Assembly: GCA_021372245.1 (NCBI GenBank)
Contig: JAJFUV010000097.1
Span: 1 to 34,957 of the forward strand
Source: Terriglobales bacterium
Lineage (GTDB): Bacteria > Acidobacteriota > Terriglobia > Bryobacterales > Bryobacteraceae
DNA: 34,957 bases
Reading direction: 5' to 3'
Position 1 is the first letter of the stretch. Each line of letters starts with the position of its first letter. A model generated the notes under the pieces. It ran no database searches. It had not been told where the DNA came from and was given only the letters and a program-made list of their open reading frames with translations. Both the position numbers and the translations under genes were made by a program. Shown in pieces: positions 7,558 through 15,792 of the stretch.

Positions 7558-10347
7558 ATGAACATCCTGAATGAAGTGAGGAGCGTATTGTGCCGTGCGA
7601 CGGTCGTGGCGGTGCTTGGCTTGTGTGTTCCCGAAAGCCTTGCCGCCGACGTCCTCCACTATTACCGGTTCGAAAACAACTATGCTGACTCAGGCAGCGG
7701 GGCCCGCGCAGGATCAGTTCTGGCGGGCACCCCGTCCTTCAACGGGAACGTGCCGGCAGCCGTGATCCGGCGTACGGGACAGGCTAACACGGCAAGCCTG
7801 AGTCTCAACACGTCGACTGCCTTGGTTTTCGACTACCCATTTCCGTTTAACACTCTCACCAACGGCACTCTGGAGTTTTATGTCAATCCGTCTTCGTTCG
7901 CGACGTCGCCGAACTTCTTTTGGACGACAACGAATAGCGGGGATGCCAATCGGTTCAACCTAGGCATTACGACCAACGGTTCGATCTTCTTCGATTACCG
8001 CGACCAAGGCGGTACGCTCCATCAGATGGGAGTTACTGCCTCGGGCGGCATTATTGCGAACCAGTGGAATTTCGTGGCGATCGTAAAGACTGGCAACTCA
8101 TACTCGATCTATGTAAACAATCTCGCTCCGGTAGTGAAGGTGGATTCGAGCCCGAACCTGCCGACGAGCACGCGGTGGACCATCAACGGGCGCGGCACCG
8201 TGGAAGGGATGGAATGGAGCCAATTGAGCCAGTTTTCGGGCCTGATCGATGAGGTTCGGTTGTCGGACCAAGCACTGAGCCCTGCACAGTTCCTCAATAG
8301 CACCCTGATTTCCTCTTCCACAACATTGGCTTCAACGCCCAATCCCGCGCTCTTTGGTGCTACGGTGACGCTGACGGCGACGGTCTTGCCTGCGGCGGCC
8401 ACCGGCAAGGTGACCTTCTATGATGGGACCACGGTGTTGGGTGTGGGTACTCTAGCCGGCGGCACGGCGACGCTGAGGACCATCTTGCTCCCGGCGGGGA
8501 ACCGGTTCTTACGAGCCTTTTACGGAGGTGACTCCACGTACGCCCCGAGCACCTCGACTGTGTCAGCCCATACGGTGAATTCGCAGCGGGCCAGCAGCTT
8601 TCTCGCGCCGGTGAACTACGGGACGGGCACATCGCCCAGTTCGATAGCGATCGGGGACTTCAACGGAGATGGTAAGGCCGACCTAGCCGTGGCCAAAAAC
8701 GCCAGCAACAATGTCAGTGTGCTGCTGGGCAACGGCAACGGGACCTTCCAGACAGCGGTGGACTACAGCACGGGCGTCGCTCCCTATTCTGTGGCGATCG
8801 GGGACTTCAACGGGGACGGCAAGGCCGACCTGGCTGTAGCCAACTGGAACAGCGCCAACGTGAGCGTACTGCTGGGCAACGGCAACGGGACTTTCCAGGC
8901 GGCGACGAACTACCAGGCGGGCACATCCCCGCTTTCGGTCGTGGTGGGGGACTTCAATGGAGACGGCAAGGCGGATCTGGTCGTGACCAATTACGAAGGC
9001 GCCAACGTGAGCGTGCTGCTGGGCAACGGCAACGGGACCTTCCAGATTCCGGTGAGTTACCCGGCGGGCTCACAGCCCAATCGGTTAGCGATCGGGGACT
9101 TCAACGGGGACGGCAACGCCGACCTGATCGTGGCCCACGAGACGAGCCCTAACGTGAGCGTGCTCCTGGGCAACGGCAACGGAACATTTCAGGCGGCGGT
9201 GAACTATGGAGTGGGTGAAAGCCCCCATTCGGTTGCAGTGGGAGACTTCAACGGGGACGGCAAGGCCGATGTGGCCGCCGCTAATGTCGGCAGCGCAAGC
9301 GTGAGCGTGCTGCTGGGCAACGGCGACGGCACCTTCCAGACCGCGGTGAACTACACGGCGAGTCCAGGTCCCGTATCGGTAACGATCGAGGACTTCAACG
9401 GGGACGGCAAGGCCGACCTGGCCGTGGGCAACTGGAGCAGCGCTGGCACCGACAAGGTGAACATTCTGCTGGGCAACGGCAACGGGACCTTCCAGACCGC
9501 GGTGAACTACGCGGTGGGCTCAAATCCCGGATCGGTGACGGCTGGGGACTTCAACGGGGATGGCAAGGCCGACCTGGTCGTGGCCAACGGCCCCAGCAAC
9601 AACGTGAGCGTGCTGCTGGGGGCTGGGACTGTCGGACCCCAAATCACCTTGGCCGGCATCGGTAACGCCGCCAGTTACGCAGCGGGCAAGGTTTCACCGG
9701 GTGAGATCATTGTCATCTTCGGAAAGGATTTCGGACCAGCAACGCTGGCTGGCCTGCAACTGGCGAACGGTCTGGTGGCCACAGAGATCGGCGAGACGCG
9801 CGTGTTGTTCGATGGTGTCGCCGCGCCTATGGTCTATGCCGTCAACGGGCAGGTCAGTTGTGTGGTCCCTTACGAAGTCGCCGGCAAGGCTACCACACAG
9901 ATTGTGGTCGAGTACAAGAAGTTGAAGGGCGCAATTGTGGTTGTACCGGTGGTGGAGGCTGTGCCGGGACTATTCAGCATCAACTCTAGCGGCACGGGAC
10001 CGGGGGCGTTCCTCAACGAGGACGGCTCGGTGAACACTGCCGCGAATCCTCTGGAGCGTGGTAAGATCGCGGTCTTCTACGGGACCGGTGAAGGACAGAC
10101 CATGCCCGCCGGCATCAGTGGACTACCTGCCACGACAACCTTCCCAAAACCATTGCTCCCGGTGACGGTGACAATCGGCGGCAAGAATGCGGAAGTACTC
10201 TATGCGGGAGCGGCGCCGTACATGGTTGCCGGGGTGATACAAATCAACGCCAAGGTACCAACGGATATCGCAGCGGGCAACGCCGAGGTGATCATCAAGG
10301 TGGGCAACAGTTCGAGCCAGGTCGGCGTCACGCTGGCCGTGAAATAG
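7558..10347 (+). CDS. Exported LamG/Ig/FG-GAP repeat protein with TIGR03437 end
   Basis: About 929 residues from the ATG at 7558, which has GGAG 8 bp upstream; a GTG 24 bp earlier is open but lacks a leader. The signal peptide ends near PESLAA. Residues about 32-240 form a concanavalin-like LamG fold (VLHYYRFENNYADSGSG, then FSGLIDEVRLSDQALSPAQF). Residues about 250-345 are a bacterial Ig-like repeat (GKVTFYDGTTVLGVGTL). Residues about 350-695 hold seven FG-GAP/VCBS blades with the calcium-binding pattern GDFNGDGKADL and the strand VSVLLGNGNGTFQ. The final 220 residues are a TIGR03437 domain (GIGNAASYAAGKVSPGEI, then INAKVP). It is probably a secreted or surface adhesin-like glycan- or protein-binding molecule; the ligand is unknown. 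Confidence 0.85.
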   Translation: MNILNEVRSVLCRATVVAVLGLCVPESLAADVLHYYRFENNYADSGSGARAGSVLAGTPSFNGNVPAAVIRRTGQANTASLSLNTSTALVFDYPFPFNTLTNGTLEFYVNPSSFATSPNFFWTTTNSGDANRFNLGITTNGSIFFDYRDQGGTLHQMGVTASGGIIANQWNFVAIVKTGNSYSIYVNNLAPVVKVDSSPNLPTSTRWTINGRGTVEGMEWSQLSQFSGLIDEVRLSDQALSPAQFLNSTLISSSTTLASTPNPALFGATVTLTATVLPAAATGKVTFYDGTTVLGVGTLAGGTATLRTILLPAGNRFLRAFYGGDSTYAPSTSTVSAHTVNSQRASSFLAPVNYGTGTSPSSIAIGDFNGDGKADLAVAKNASNNVSVLLGNGNGTFQTAVDYSTGVAPYSVAIGDFNGDGKADLAVANWNSANVSVLLGNGNGTFQAATNYQAGTSPLSVVVGDFNGDGKADLVVTNYEGANVSVLLGNGNGTFQIPVSYPAGSQPNRLAIGDFNGDGNADLIVAHETSPNVSVLLGNGNGTFQAAVNYGVGESPHSVAVGDFNGDGKADVAAANVGSASVSVLLGNGDGTFQTAVNYTASPGPVSVTIEDFNGDGKADLAVGNWSSAGTDKVNILLGNGNGTFQTAVNYAVGSNPGSVTAGDFNGDGKADLVVANGPSNNVSVLLGAGTVGPQITLAGIGNAASYAAGKVSPGEIIVIFGKDFGPATLAGLQLANGLVATEIGETRVLFDGVAAPMVYAVNGQVSCVVPYEVAGKATTQIVVEYKKLKGAIVVVPVVEAVPGLFSINSSGTGPGAFLNEDGSVNTAANPLERGKIAVFYGTGEGQTMPAGISGLPATTTFPKPLLPVTVTIGGKNAEVLYAGAAPYMVAGVIQINAKVPTDIAAGNAEVIIKVGNSSSQVGVTLAVK
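8600..9640 (+). repeat. Seven tandem 147-bp coding repeats (FG-GAP blades)
   Basis: The GACTTCAACGGGGACGGCAA core recurs at about 8657, 8804, 8951, 9098, 9245, 9392 and 9548. Spacing is 147 bp, except that the last interval is 156 bp. The unit encodes one 49-residue FG-GAP blade. Long runs are identical at the nucleotide level, especially around the LLGNGNGTFQ codons, so copy number may vary by recombination. Seven blades is the usual number for a closed integrin-type propeller. Confidence 0.9.
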
Positions 10348-10378
10348 GAGGCCGCATCAGGACATCGGTACACTACAT

Positions 10379-10398
10379 GGGGAGCCTTTGGTTTCCCC
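10379..10398 (+). terminator. Weak terminator-like hairpin after the FG-GAP gene
   Basis: GGGGAGCC (10379-10386) can pair with GGTTTCCCC (10390-10398), with one bulge and a 3-nt loop. No T-run follows, so intrinsic termination would be weak; it may only protect the 3' end. Confidence 0.3.
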
Positions 10399-10479
10399 GT
10401 GATCTCCGTCTATGTTTGGAGGTTCCGTTCTGATGCTGTGAGTTTTTGACCGTTCACTGGCGTTTTTTTCACACGGGCT

Positions 10480-10508
10480 TTGACACGGCCCGACCGCCGT
10501 GATATGCT
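10480..10508 (+). promoter_or_regulatory. Sigma-70-like promoter for the propeller protein gene
   Basis: TTGACA (10480-10485) is a perfect -35. A 17-bp spacer and TATGCT (10503-10508, four of six) complete the promoter. The start would be near 10515, giving a leader of about 178 nt. A T-rich stretch (GTTTTTTT) lies just upstream. Confidence 0.5.
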
Positions 10509-10531
10509 CATCCCGGTCTACAGACTCCGAA

Positions 10532-10650
10532 ATGGCGAACCTGGGTGAGAGGGGCTGTCGCGAGCGGTGCCTGTTCTTAGGGAGTGAGGGGTCTCTCCCG
10601 TCGGCCGCAAGTCCACTGCGCTCCAGGGTTCCTGACAATTCCGAAGCCAT
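10532..10650 (+). ncRNA. Possible structured leader RNA
   Basis: Within the predicted leader, ATGGC (10532-10536) can pair with GCCAT (10646-10650). Just inside, GAACCTGG (10537-10544) can pair with CCAGGGTTC (10623-10631) with one bulge. The two helices are nested and enclose smaller hairpins such as GGGAG/CTCCC near 10580-10599. This multibranch arrangement suggests a folded 5' UTR. I could not match it to cyclic-di-GMP, cobalamin, SAM or other familiar riboswitch cores, so any ligand is unknown. Confidence 0.25.
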
Positions 10651-10692
10651 CAGTCAACAGGCTCTACAAATCGTTTAAAAGGGGGATTCTCA

Positions 10693-12816
10693 ATGCGAAG
10701 TGTTAGTGTTCTGGTAGCGTTACTGGCACTTGCCACGGTAATGGTTGCGGCCGACCGCGCTCCGGCGGCGGCTGCCTATGCACCGTTAGAGTGGCAGCTG
10801 ACGTTCTCAACCATCAACAAGCTGCTGGACAACAACGACAACTGGTCCAGGGACGACCGGTACCTGGTCGCCGACACGCGCGAAACGTATGGCGGCGGCA
10901 TCGGCAACAGCACGAGCGTTATGAAGGTCAGCATCACCAGCGGTGTGGAGACCATCATCTATGCTCCGAAGTACGTGCTCGATACCGTAGGCTCAAAGCA
11001 GGCGCCGGGACTCGGTGCCGCATCGTTCAGCCCGATTGCCGATGAAGCTATCTTCATCCACGGTCCGTTCGTGGAGGAGGCCCAGGCCACGGGCGTCTAC
11101 TACGGTACGCGCAACCGCCGCGGTGGCGTCGTCAAGGCCGATGGCAGCGGCGAAATCCGCTTCGCCGACATGCGCGACATCACCTCCGATGTCACCACAC
11201 CTGGCGCGCACCGCGGCGGTTCGCACCGTCATGAGTACACCTTCCAAGGCAACCGCATCGGTTTCACTTACGACGATCAACTGCTCCAGAGCTATCAGCG
11301 CACCATCGGTTACATGGAGCCGGTCTCGAAGCATCCGCAGGGCGTCGACATGTGGACGGCTCTGTTGATCAAGCCGGTTCTCGACGCGGAAAAGAAGCCT
11401 GGCGACATCGTGCGCGCCGCCGACGACCGCTGGGTCGGAACGCTCGGACAGTTCCGCAGCTTTATCGGGAACGTGGTGGAAGCAGACGGGAAGACGGTCA
11501 CCAGTTCCTTGTTCACCGTGGAGGTTCCCACTTCAGTAGACATCACTTCTTCCAACTCGGGCACGAAGACCACGTTCATGACACCCCCCGAGGGAATAAC
11601 CGTCCGCCGCATCACGTCGACACCGGCGAGCGGCATCACCGCCGGCTCGATCGATGCCAGGTGGGTAGGCTATCGCGCCACGGCTCCGGACGGCAGCGCG
11701 CAGGTGTTCATTGCCAATCCGAGAGGTTCCGACAAGAGCGCGGATCCGGCCATGCTGCCCATCCAGGCCAGCTTCCTGCCGAAGAACGCCGACGGCGGTT
11801 TGCGCTTCCACCCCACCGGCAATTCCGTCGCCGTGCTGTCCGACAGCGGCGTGGCGGCCATCTGCATCAAGCCGGGGCCGCTGTTCGGCACTACCACTTG
11901 GCTTTCGAAGCATGGCTCCGATTACGCCTCGATGACGAGCGACGCGCTGGTTTGGTCCCGCGGCGGCAAGATGCTTGCCTTCAACCGCCGGGTTCCCACT
12001 TACGACTCCACGGGCAAGCTGGTGAAAGATTTCAACGGCAACAATTTCCGCCAGATCTTCCTCACCAACTTCCCGGACAATAACAACAACGGCATCGTCG
12101 ATGCCCTGGAAGACGGTGTGATCAAGAATTCCGCCGGTTACCTGGCGGGCACTGTCGCGCCGGATAGCTGGGCCAGCGTGTTCGGGCTCAACTCCGACCT
12201 GGCCGAGAAACTGGTGACTGCCACCGTCGTTCCTCTGCCCCTAACGCTGGGCAACGTTAAGGTGGACGTCACCGACAGCGCTGGGATGACGCGCGCCGCG
12301 CAAATCCTGTTCGTGAGTCCCGACCAGATCAACTTTGTCGTTCCCGCGGCTACCGCGGCCGGCACGGCGATCGCGAAGGTGACCACGTACCAGGGCAAGA
12401 CCTACTCGATCCCGGTCGACATCCAGGCCTCCGCGCCGGGCGTATTCACCGCCAACGCGACGGGCAAGGGTGTTCCAGCGGCCATCGCTGTCCGCGTTTC
12501 CGGCAGCAATCAGACGCCGGAGAACATCTTTACTTGCGCGACCACTTGCACGGCCACGCCGATCGATCTCGGGCCCGCGACCGACGACGTGATCCTGCTG
12601 CTTTACGGTACTGGTATCCGCAGCGCCAAGGCTGTGACTGCCACCATCGGCGGCACGAAGGCCGACGTTCTGGGCTTCGCGGCGCAGAGCCAGTACGCTG
12701 CGCTCGATCAGGTGAACGTGCGCATTCCGCGCTCGCTCGCGGGCAAGGGTGATGCTAACATCATCCTTACGGTCGATGGCGTCAAAGCCAATGTGGCGAC
12801 CATCAATGTGAAGTAG
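10693..12816 (+). CDS. Exported TolB-like beta-propeller protein with TIGR03437 end
   Basis: A 707-residue protein with a strong Shine-Dalgarno (GGGGG, about 9 bp upstream) and a signal peptide ending near VMVAA. Residues about 35-500 have the repeating pattern of a TolB/DUF3748-like propeller: WQLTFSTINKLLDNNDNWS, RDDRYLVADTRE, and later ALVWSRGGKMLAFNRR. Residues about 460-475 contain an acidic DNNNNGIVDALEDG that could bind calcium. The last 200 residues form a TIGR03437 domain (ILFVSPDQINFVVPAATAAG, then DDVILLLYGTGI). It is likely periplasmic or secreted, and its substrate is unknown. It shares domain architecture style with the gene upstream but has its own promoter and a very strong terminator. 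Confidence 0.78.
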   Translation: MRSVSVLVALLALATVMVAADRAPAAAAYAPLEWQLTFSTINKLLDNNDNWSRDDRYLVADTRETYGGGIGNSTSVMKVSITSGVETIIYAPKYVLDTVGSKQAPGLGAASFSPIADEAIFIHGPFVEEAQATGVYYGTRNRRGGVVKADGSGEIRFADMRDITSDVTTPGAHRGGSHRHEYTFQGNRIGFTYDDQLLQSYQRTIGYMEPVSKHPQGVDMWTALLIKPVLDAEKKPGDIVRAADDRWVGTLGQFRSFIGNVVEADGKTVTSSLFTVEVPTSVDITSSNSGTKTTFMTPPEGITVRRITSTPASGITAGSIDARWVGYRATAPDGSAQVFIANPRGSDKSADPAMLPIQASFLPKNADGGLRFHPTGNSVAVLSDSGVAAICIKPGPLFGTTTWLSKHGSDYASMTSDALVWSRGGKMLAFNRRVPTYDSTGKLVKDFNGNNFRQIFLTNFPDNNNNGIVDALEDGVIKNSAGYLAGTVAPDSWASVFGLNSDLAEKLVTATVVPLPLTLGNVKVDVTDSAGMTRAAQILFVSPDQINFVVPAATAAGTAIAKVTTYQGKTYSIPVDIQASAPGVFTANATGKGVPAAIAVRVSGSNQTPENIFTCATTCTATPIDLGPATDDVILLLYGTGIRSAKAVTATIGGTKADVLGFAAQSQYAALDQVNVRIPRSLAGKGDANIILTVDGVKANVATINVK

Positions 12817-12850
12817 TAAGGGCCGCCAGGAGCGGAGTTATCTTCTTTTT

Positions 12851-12902
12851 GCGCTCCCGGACAGCAGCGTGTTTCCCGCGTCACGCTGCTGTCCGGGAGC
12901 GC
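12851..12902 (+). terminator. Strong intrinsic terminator
   Basis: A perfect 21-bp inverted repeat: arms 12851-12871 and 12882-12902, loop TTTCCCGCGT, followed by CTTTGTTT. TTCTTTTT lies directly before the left arm, so the structure could also act on the minus strand. It separates the exported-protein gene from the Csm cassette 73 bp downstream. Confidence 0.9.
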
Positions 12903-12918
12903 CTTTGTTTGGGGGCTC

Positions 12919-12949
12919 TTGTGAATTTCACCGCCGCTTGTGGTAGACT
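12919..12949 (+). promoter_or_regulatory. Tentative promoter of the Csm cassette
   Basis: TTGTGA (12919-12924) and TAGACT (12944-12949) are placed like -35 and -10 boxes, but the spacer is 19 bp. Since the strong terminator lies just upstream and cas10 starts at 12976, a promoter must lie in this short stretch unless read-through is used. Confidence 0.3.
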
Positions 12950-12975
12950 TGCCACTTCGGTAGGCTTCAGTCGGG

Positions 12976-14442
12976 ATGTCCGTACAGATCTTTCTTCAAG
13001 GAAAACTTCTGGACATACAGAGTTTTCTCGTCTCGCCGCCGGCCGGCACTCCGGCCGATGGGATTCCTGTCGCTGAAGAGGCTCTCGCTGTGGCCCGCTC
13101 GCGATGGGTGGCGCTGCTCAGCGAGGTGATCCCGCGCGCGCTGCTGGAAGAGTTGGGTCTCTCCAAGATTCTGCTCGGCGCCAGCGGTGGCGGCCAGTTT
13201 CTGGTGGTCCTCCCCCGCGAGGTAGTTGAACAGGCCGAAGCATTACTCACGGCCGCGCAGCACGATATTGACCGTTTGAGCCGCGGGCGGTTGAAACTGG
13301 TTTGGGCGGCCACCGAGAATCTCGGCGACTGGAGCGTGGTTCGCAAGCGTCTTGCCGAGGCCATGGCTCGCAGGCGTGGCGCCCCCGCGGCCGGTTGCGA
13401 CGAATCGTTCTTCGTGCCCGACGGCGAAGCCCCATCAGGCGACTCCGACGAGTACTTCCTCGAACAATTCGGGCGCAAGTTCGCCGACGCGGAGCAGATC
13501 GGCTGGTCCCCGGAAGAGCCCGCGCGTCTCAAGTTGGGCGAAGGCAAGCGCATGTGGAGCCTGCGTGCCAGGACGGGCGAAGACAGTTTACCTGTCGCAC
13601 GGCACATGGCTCCGTCCGATGATGAGAACGGTCCAGCGGACACGGCCACGCTTGCCTCCCGGGCCGAAGGCCGCTGTGCGTGGGCGGTGCTGCGCGGCGA
13701 TGTCGACAACCTCGGCATACGCTTGCGCCGCGCGCAGTCCATCGAAGAGTACGTGCAACTCTCGGTGATGTACAAGAACTTCTTCGCCGGCGAACTGGAG
13801 GTTCTGTGCTCTTTGCCCGAGTTCTGGCGCAAAGTGAACATACTCTACTGCGGCGGTGACGATTTCGCAGTGTACGGCGCCTGGGACGCGGTGATCCAAC
13901 TGGCGCGCGAGCTGAGGAGATTGTTTCATCGCTTCAGCGACGAGAACTTGAAGGATTTCCCGGGCCCGGACGGCAAGACACTCACCATGGCACTGGCGCT
14001 GGCTACTCGTCCGAACTCCAGTTTCACGGCGGTCTACCAGCAGGCGGGGGAGCAGTTGGAGGCGGCCAAGTGCGCGGACAAGGATTGTTTCTCCGTGTTG
14101 GGGCGTACACTGGAGTGGAAGCAGGTCACTGAAGCTTCGGATTTGAAGGACGCGCTTTCGCGCATGGTGCGCGAGTTCGGATGCCCCCGGCAGTTCTTGC
14201 TGGAATTGGCCAGCTTGACTCGCCCCGAAACCGGCGTGGAAGGTCACGAGGATCGTTTCGACAGGCCCTGGCGGCTGAACCGGCGTTTGAACCGTGTAAG
14301 CGGCGGGGTGCGCGAGCGGGAGTTCCAGAAGTTGCGCGCGCATGTCGCCGCGCAGATGCTGGGCAAGAGCGCGGCGCACCTGAAACTCCGGCCCGCGGGC
14401 AGTGTTGCGGTGGGCTGGGCCAGGCTACTGACAGAGGTGTAA
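12976..14442 (+). CDS. cas10: Cas10/Csm1 without HD domain, type III-A CRISPR
   Basis: A 488-residue large subunit of a Csm complex; full-length Csm1 proteins are usually around 750-850 residues. Palm 1 occupies residues about 1-135, with the strand ILLGASGGGQFLVVLP. Palm 2 starts at about 236 with RGDVDNLG (metal-binding Asp242) and has the intact cyclase motif YCGGDDF (GGDD, residues 293-296). The helical C-terminal domain follows from about 370. The N-terminal HD nuclease is missing, and no CxxC zinc pair is seen in the linker. The known role of GGDD is synthesis of cyclic oligoadenylate when target RNA is bound. Single-strand DNase activity is not expected here. There is no room upstream for a lost HD exon. 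It is the first gene of a tight cassette. Confidence 0.9.
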   Translation: MSVQIFLQGKLLDIQSFLVSPPAGTPADGIPVAEEALAVARSRWVALLSEVIPRALLEELGLSKILLGASGGGQFLVVLPREVVEQAEALLTAAQHDIDRLSRGRLKLVWAATENLGDWSVVRKRLAEAMARRRGAPAAGCDESFFVPDGEAPSGDSDEYFLEQFGRKFADAEQIGWSPEEPARLKLGEGKRMWSLRARTGEDSLPVARHMAPSDDENGPADTATLASRAEGRCAWAVLRGDVDNLGIRLRRAQSIEEYVQLSVMYKNFFAGELEVLCSLPEFWRKVNILYCGGDDFAVYGAWDAVIQLARELRRLFHRFSDENLKDFPGPDGKTLTMALALATRPNSSFTAVYQQAGEQLEAAKCADKDCFSVLGRTLEWKQVTEASDLKDALSRMVREFGCPRQFLLELASLTRPETGVEGHEDRFDRPWRLNRRLNRVSGGVREREFQKLRAHVAAQMLGKSAAHLKLRPAGSVAVGWARLLTEV

Positions 14443-14446
14443 TCTC

Positions 14447-14944
14447 ATGGCGGAAAGTCAGCAGGAAGTTAAGAATCGTGAGGCGCGGCCGCAGCGCGAA
14501 GGCCGCGGCGACCGCGACAGAGACCGCGGGCGCGGCCCGAGAGAGGGCGGCGGACGCGGAGAAGGCGGCCGGGATCGCGATCGTGGAGGCCGGCCCGAGG
14601 GTCCGCCCGAAATCGACATCGACCGGCTCATTGCCGACAGTCTCTACCTGGACAATCAGGCTCACGGCGTGGTCAGCCGCATGCGCGACATGGACTCGGG
14701 AACGAAGAGCCAGTTGCGGCGTTTCTACAACGCCGTGCGACGCGCCTGTCGCGCCCCCGAGGGCGAACGCCAGCATCAGTTCGTCATGCTGCGCGCCCGC
14801 TTGGCCTACACCATTGCGCGGCACGGCCTGCGCAGCCTGGACACGCTGGAACGGCTGTTGCTCCAGGTCACACGCAAGAACGACGCCCGGGGCTACGAAC
14901 GCTTCCGGGACTTGTTCGAAGCCATCGTGGCGTACAACGAATAG
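14447..14944 (+). CDS. csm2: Csm2 (Cas11-type small subunit) with basic disordered N-terminus
   Basis: A 165-residue protein 4 bp after cas10. Residues about 55-165 are the compact helical small subunit of the Csm complex (IDIDRLIADSLYLDNQAHGV, then FVMLRARLAYTIARHGL and FRDLFEAIVAYNE). In Csm complexes it lines the backbone between target RNA and Cas10. Residues about 10-53 are low complexity, almost wholly R, D, G, E and P, including repeated RDRD and RG pairs. This lengthens the protein beyond the usual 120-140 residues. The tail may bind RNA or be disordered; this is inference. No clear Shine-Dalgarno is seen, so translation is probably coupled to cas10. Confidence 0.85.
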   Translation: MAESQQEVKNREARPQREGRGDRDRDRGRGPREGGGRGEGGRDRDRGGRPEGPPEIDIDRLIADSLYLDNQAHGVVSRMRDMDSGTKSQLRRFYNAVRRACRAPEGERQHQFVMLRARLAYTIARHGLRSLDTLERLLLQVTRKNDARGYERFRDLFEAIVAYNE

Positions 14945-14953
14945 CGAGGAAGC

Positions 14954-15790
14954 ATGAGCGCCCACACTGCCCAAACGGAATTGAAGCTCATCGGCAAACT
15001 GATCCTGGAAGGCGAGATCGAATGTCAGACGGGCCTGCACATCGGTGCCGGCAAGGGATCGTTGGAAATCGGCGGCGCCGATAACCCGGTCGTCAAGGAC
15101 GCATTCGGGCATCCCTACGTGCCCGGCAGTTCGCTCCGCGGTAAACTGAGGTCCCTGCTTGAGCAGTCGCGCGGCATGGCCGTGCCCTCTGAACTGGTTT
15201 ACCTGTCCAAACGCCGCGGCCAGGAAGTGCGCATCCACCAGAGCGACCGCGCCGACGACGAGATCTGCCTGCTGTTCGGACGTAATCCGGGGCGCATGGA
15301 ACGCGTCTCGGGAGACACGTTGGAAACCTCCACGGCGACGCCGGCCCGGCTCACTGTGTGCGACGCCCCGCTGGTCGCCGAGAGCATTACGCCGCAGATG
15401 CGCGAGAACCTGGACGACGAGATGACCGAGGTCAAGAGCGAGAACGCCATCGACCGCATCACGTCCCAGGCCAATCCTCGTACGCTCGAACGAGTCCCCG
15501 CCGGAGCGCGTTTCAAGATCCGCATGGTGGTGGACATCCTTGCCGAAGAGGACAAACCCCTGCTCGCCTGTCTGGTGGAAGGCCTGCGCCTGATCGAGGA
15601 CGATAGTCTGGGCGGCGGCGGCTCACGCGGCAGCGGCCGGGTGAAGCTGGCGAACCTGCGCTTGTGCTGGCGCGGCCGCACGTTCTATTCCAGCGGCGCG
15701 CCCGAGCAGGAACTGGTTGCCGGCGCCGACCTGGCCGCCCTGCAGGCCCAGGTGAACGATCCAGGCTTCGGCGAGAAACTCGCGGAGTAG
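14954..15790 (+). CDS. csm3: Csm3 (Cas7-type backbone RNase)
   Basis: A 278-residue Cas7-family RAMP with GAGGA 4 bp before the ATG. The N-terminal signature is intact: GLHIGAGKGSLEIGGADNP, then PYVPGSSLRGKLR. Asp43, in GGADNP, aligns with the catalytic Asp of known Csm3 proteins that cut target RNA at 6-nt intervals, so RNase activity should be kept. The C-terminal half has the glycine-rich RAMP loop (DSLGGGGSRGSGRVKL). It forms the repeating backbone along crRNA. Gaps to csm2 and csm4 are 9 bp and 2 bp. Confidence 0.93.
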   Translation: MSAHTAQTELKLIGKLILEGEIECQTGLHIGAGKGSLEIGGADNPVVKDAFGHPYVPGSSLRGKLRSLLEQSRGMAVPSELVYLSKRRGQEVRIHQSDRADDEICLLFGRNPGRMERVSGDTLETSTATPARLTVCDAPLVAESITPQMRENLDDEMTEVKSENAIDRITSQANPRTLERVPAGARFKIRMVVDILAEEDKPLLACLVEGLRLIEDDSLGGGGSRGSGRVKLANLRLCWRGRTFYSSGAPEQELVAGADLAALQAQVNDPGFGEKLAE

Positions 15791-15792
15791 CC

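Larger units (their letters stand above)
10348..10692. other. Intergenic leader region of the propeller protein gene
   Basis: This 345-bp gap contains no gene that I can support. It holds a GC-rich hairpin at 10379-10398, a good sigma-70-like promoter at 10480-10508, and about 180 bp of probably transcribed leader with a long-range inverted arrangement. These are listed separately. Confidence 0.6.

Noticed and set aside
10509..10692. Cyclic-di-GMP (GEMM) riboswitch, prompted by GGCGAACC near 10534
   Set aside because: The rest of the conserved core and the tetraloop receptor are absent.
12849..13076. Short plus-strand frame at the start of cas10 that might encode a separate HD domain
   Set aside because: It has no HD motif, overlaps the terminator and cas10, and reads as arginine/serine-rich noise.
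15664..15792. Upstream extension of csm4
   Set aside because: It would overlap csm3 by more than 120 bp and adds arginine-rich sequence with no RAMP character; the ATG at 15793 fits the spacing of the cassette.
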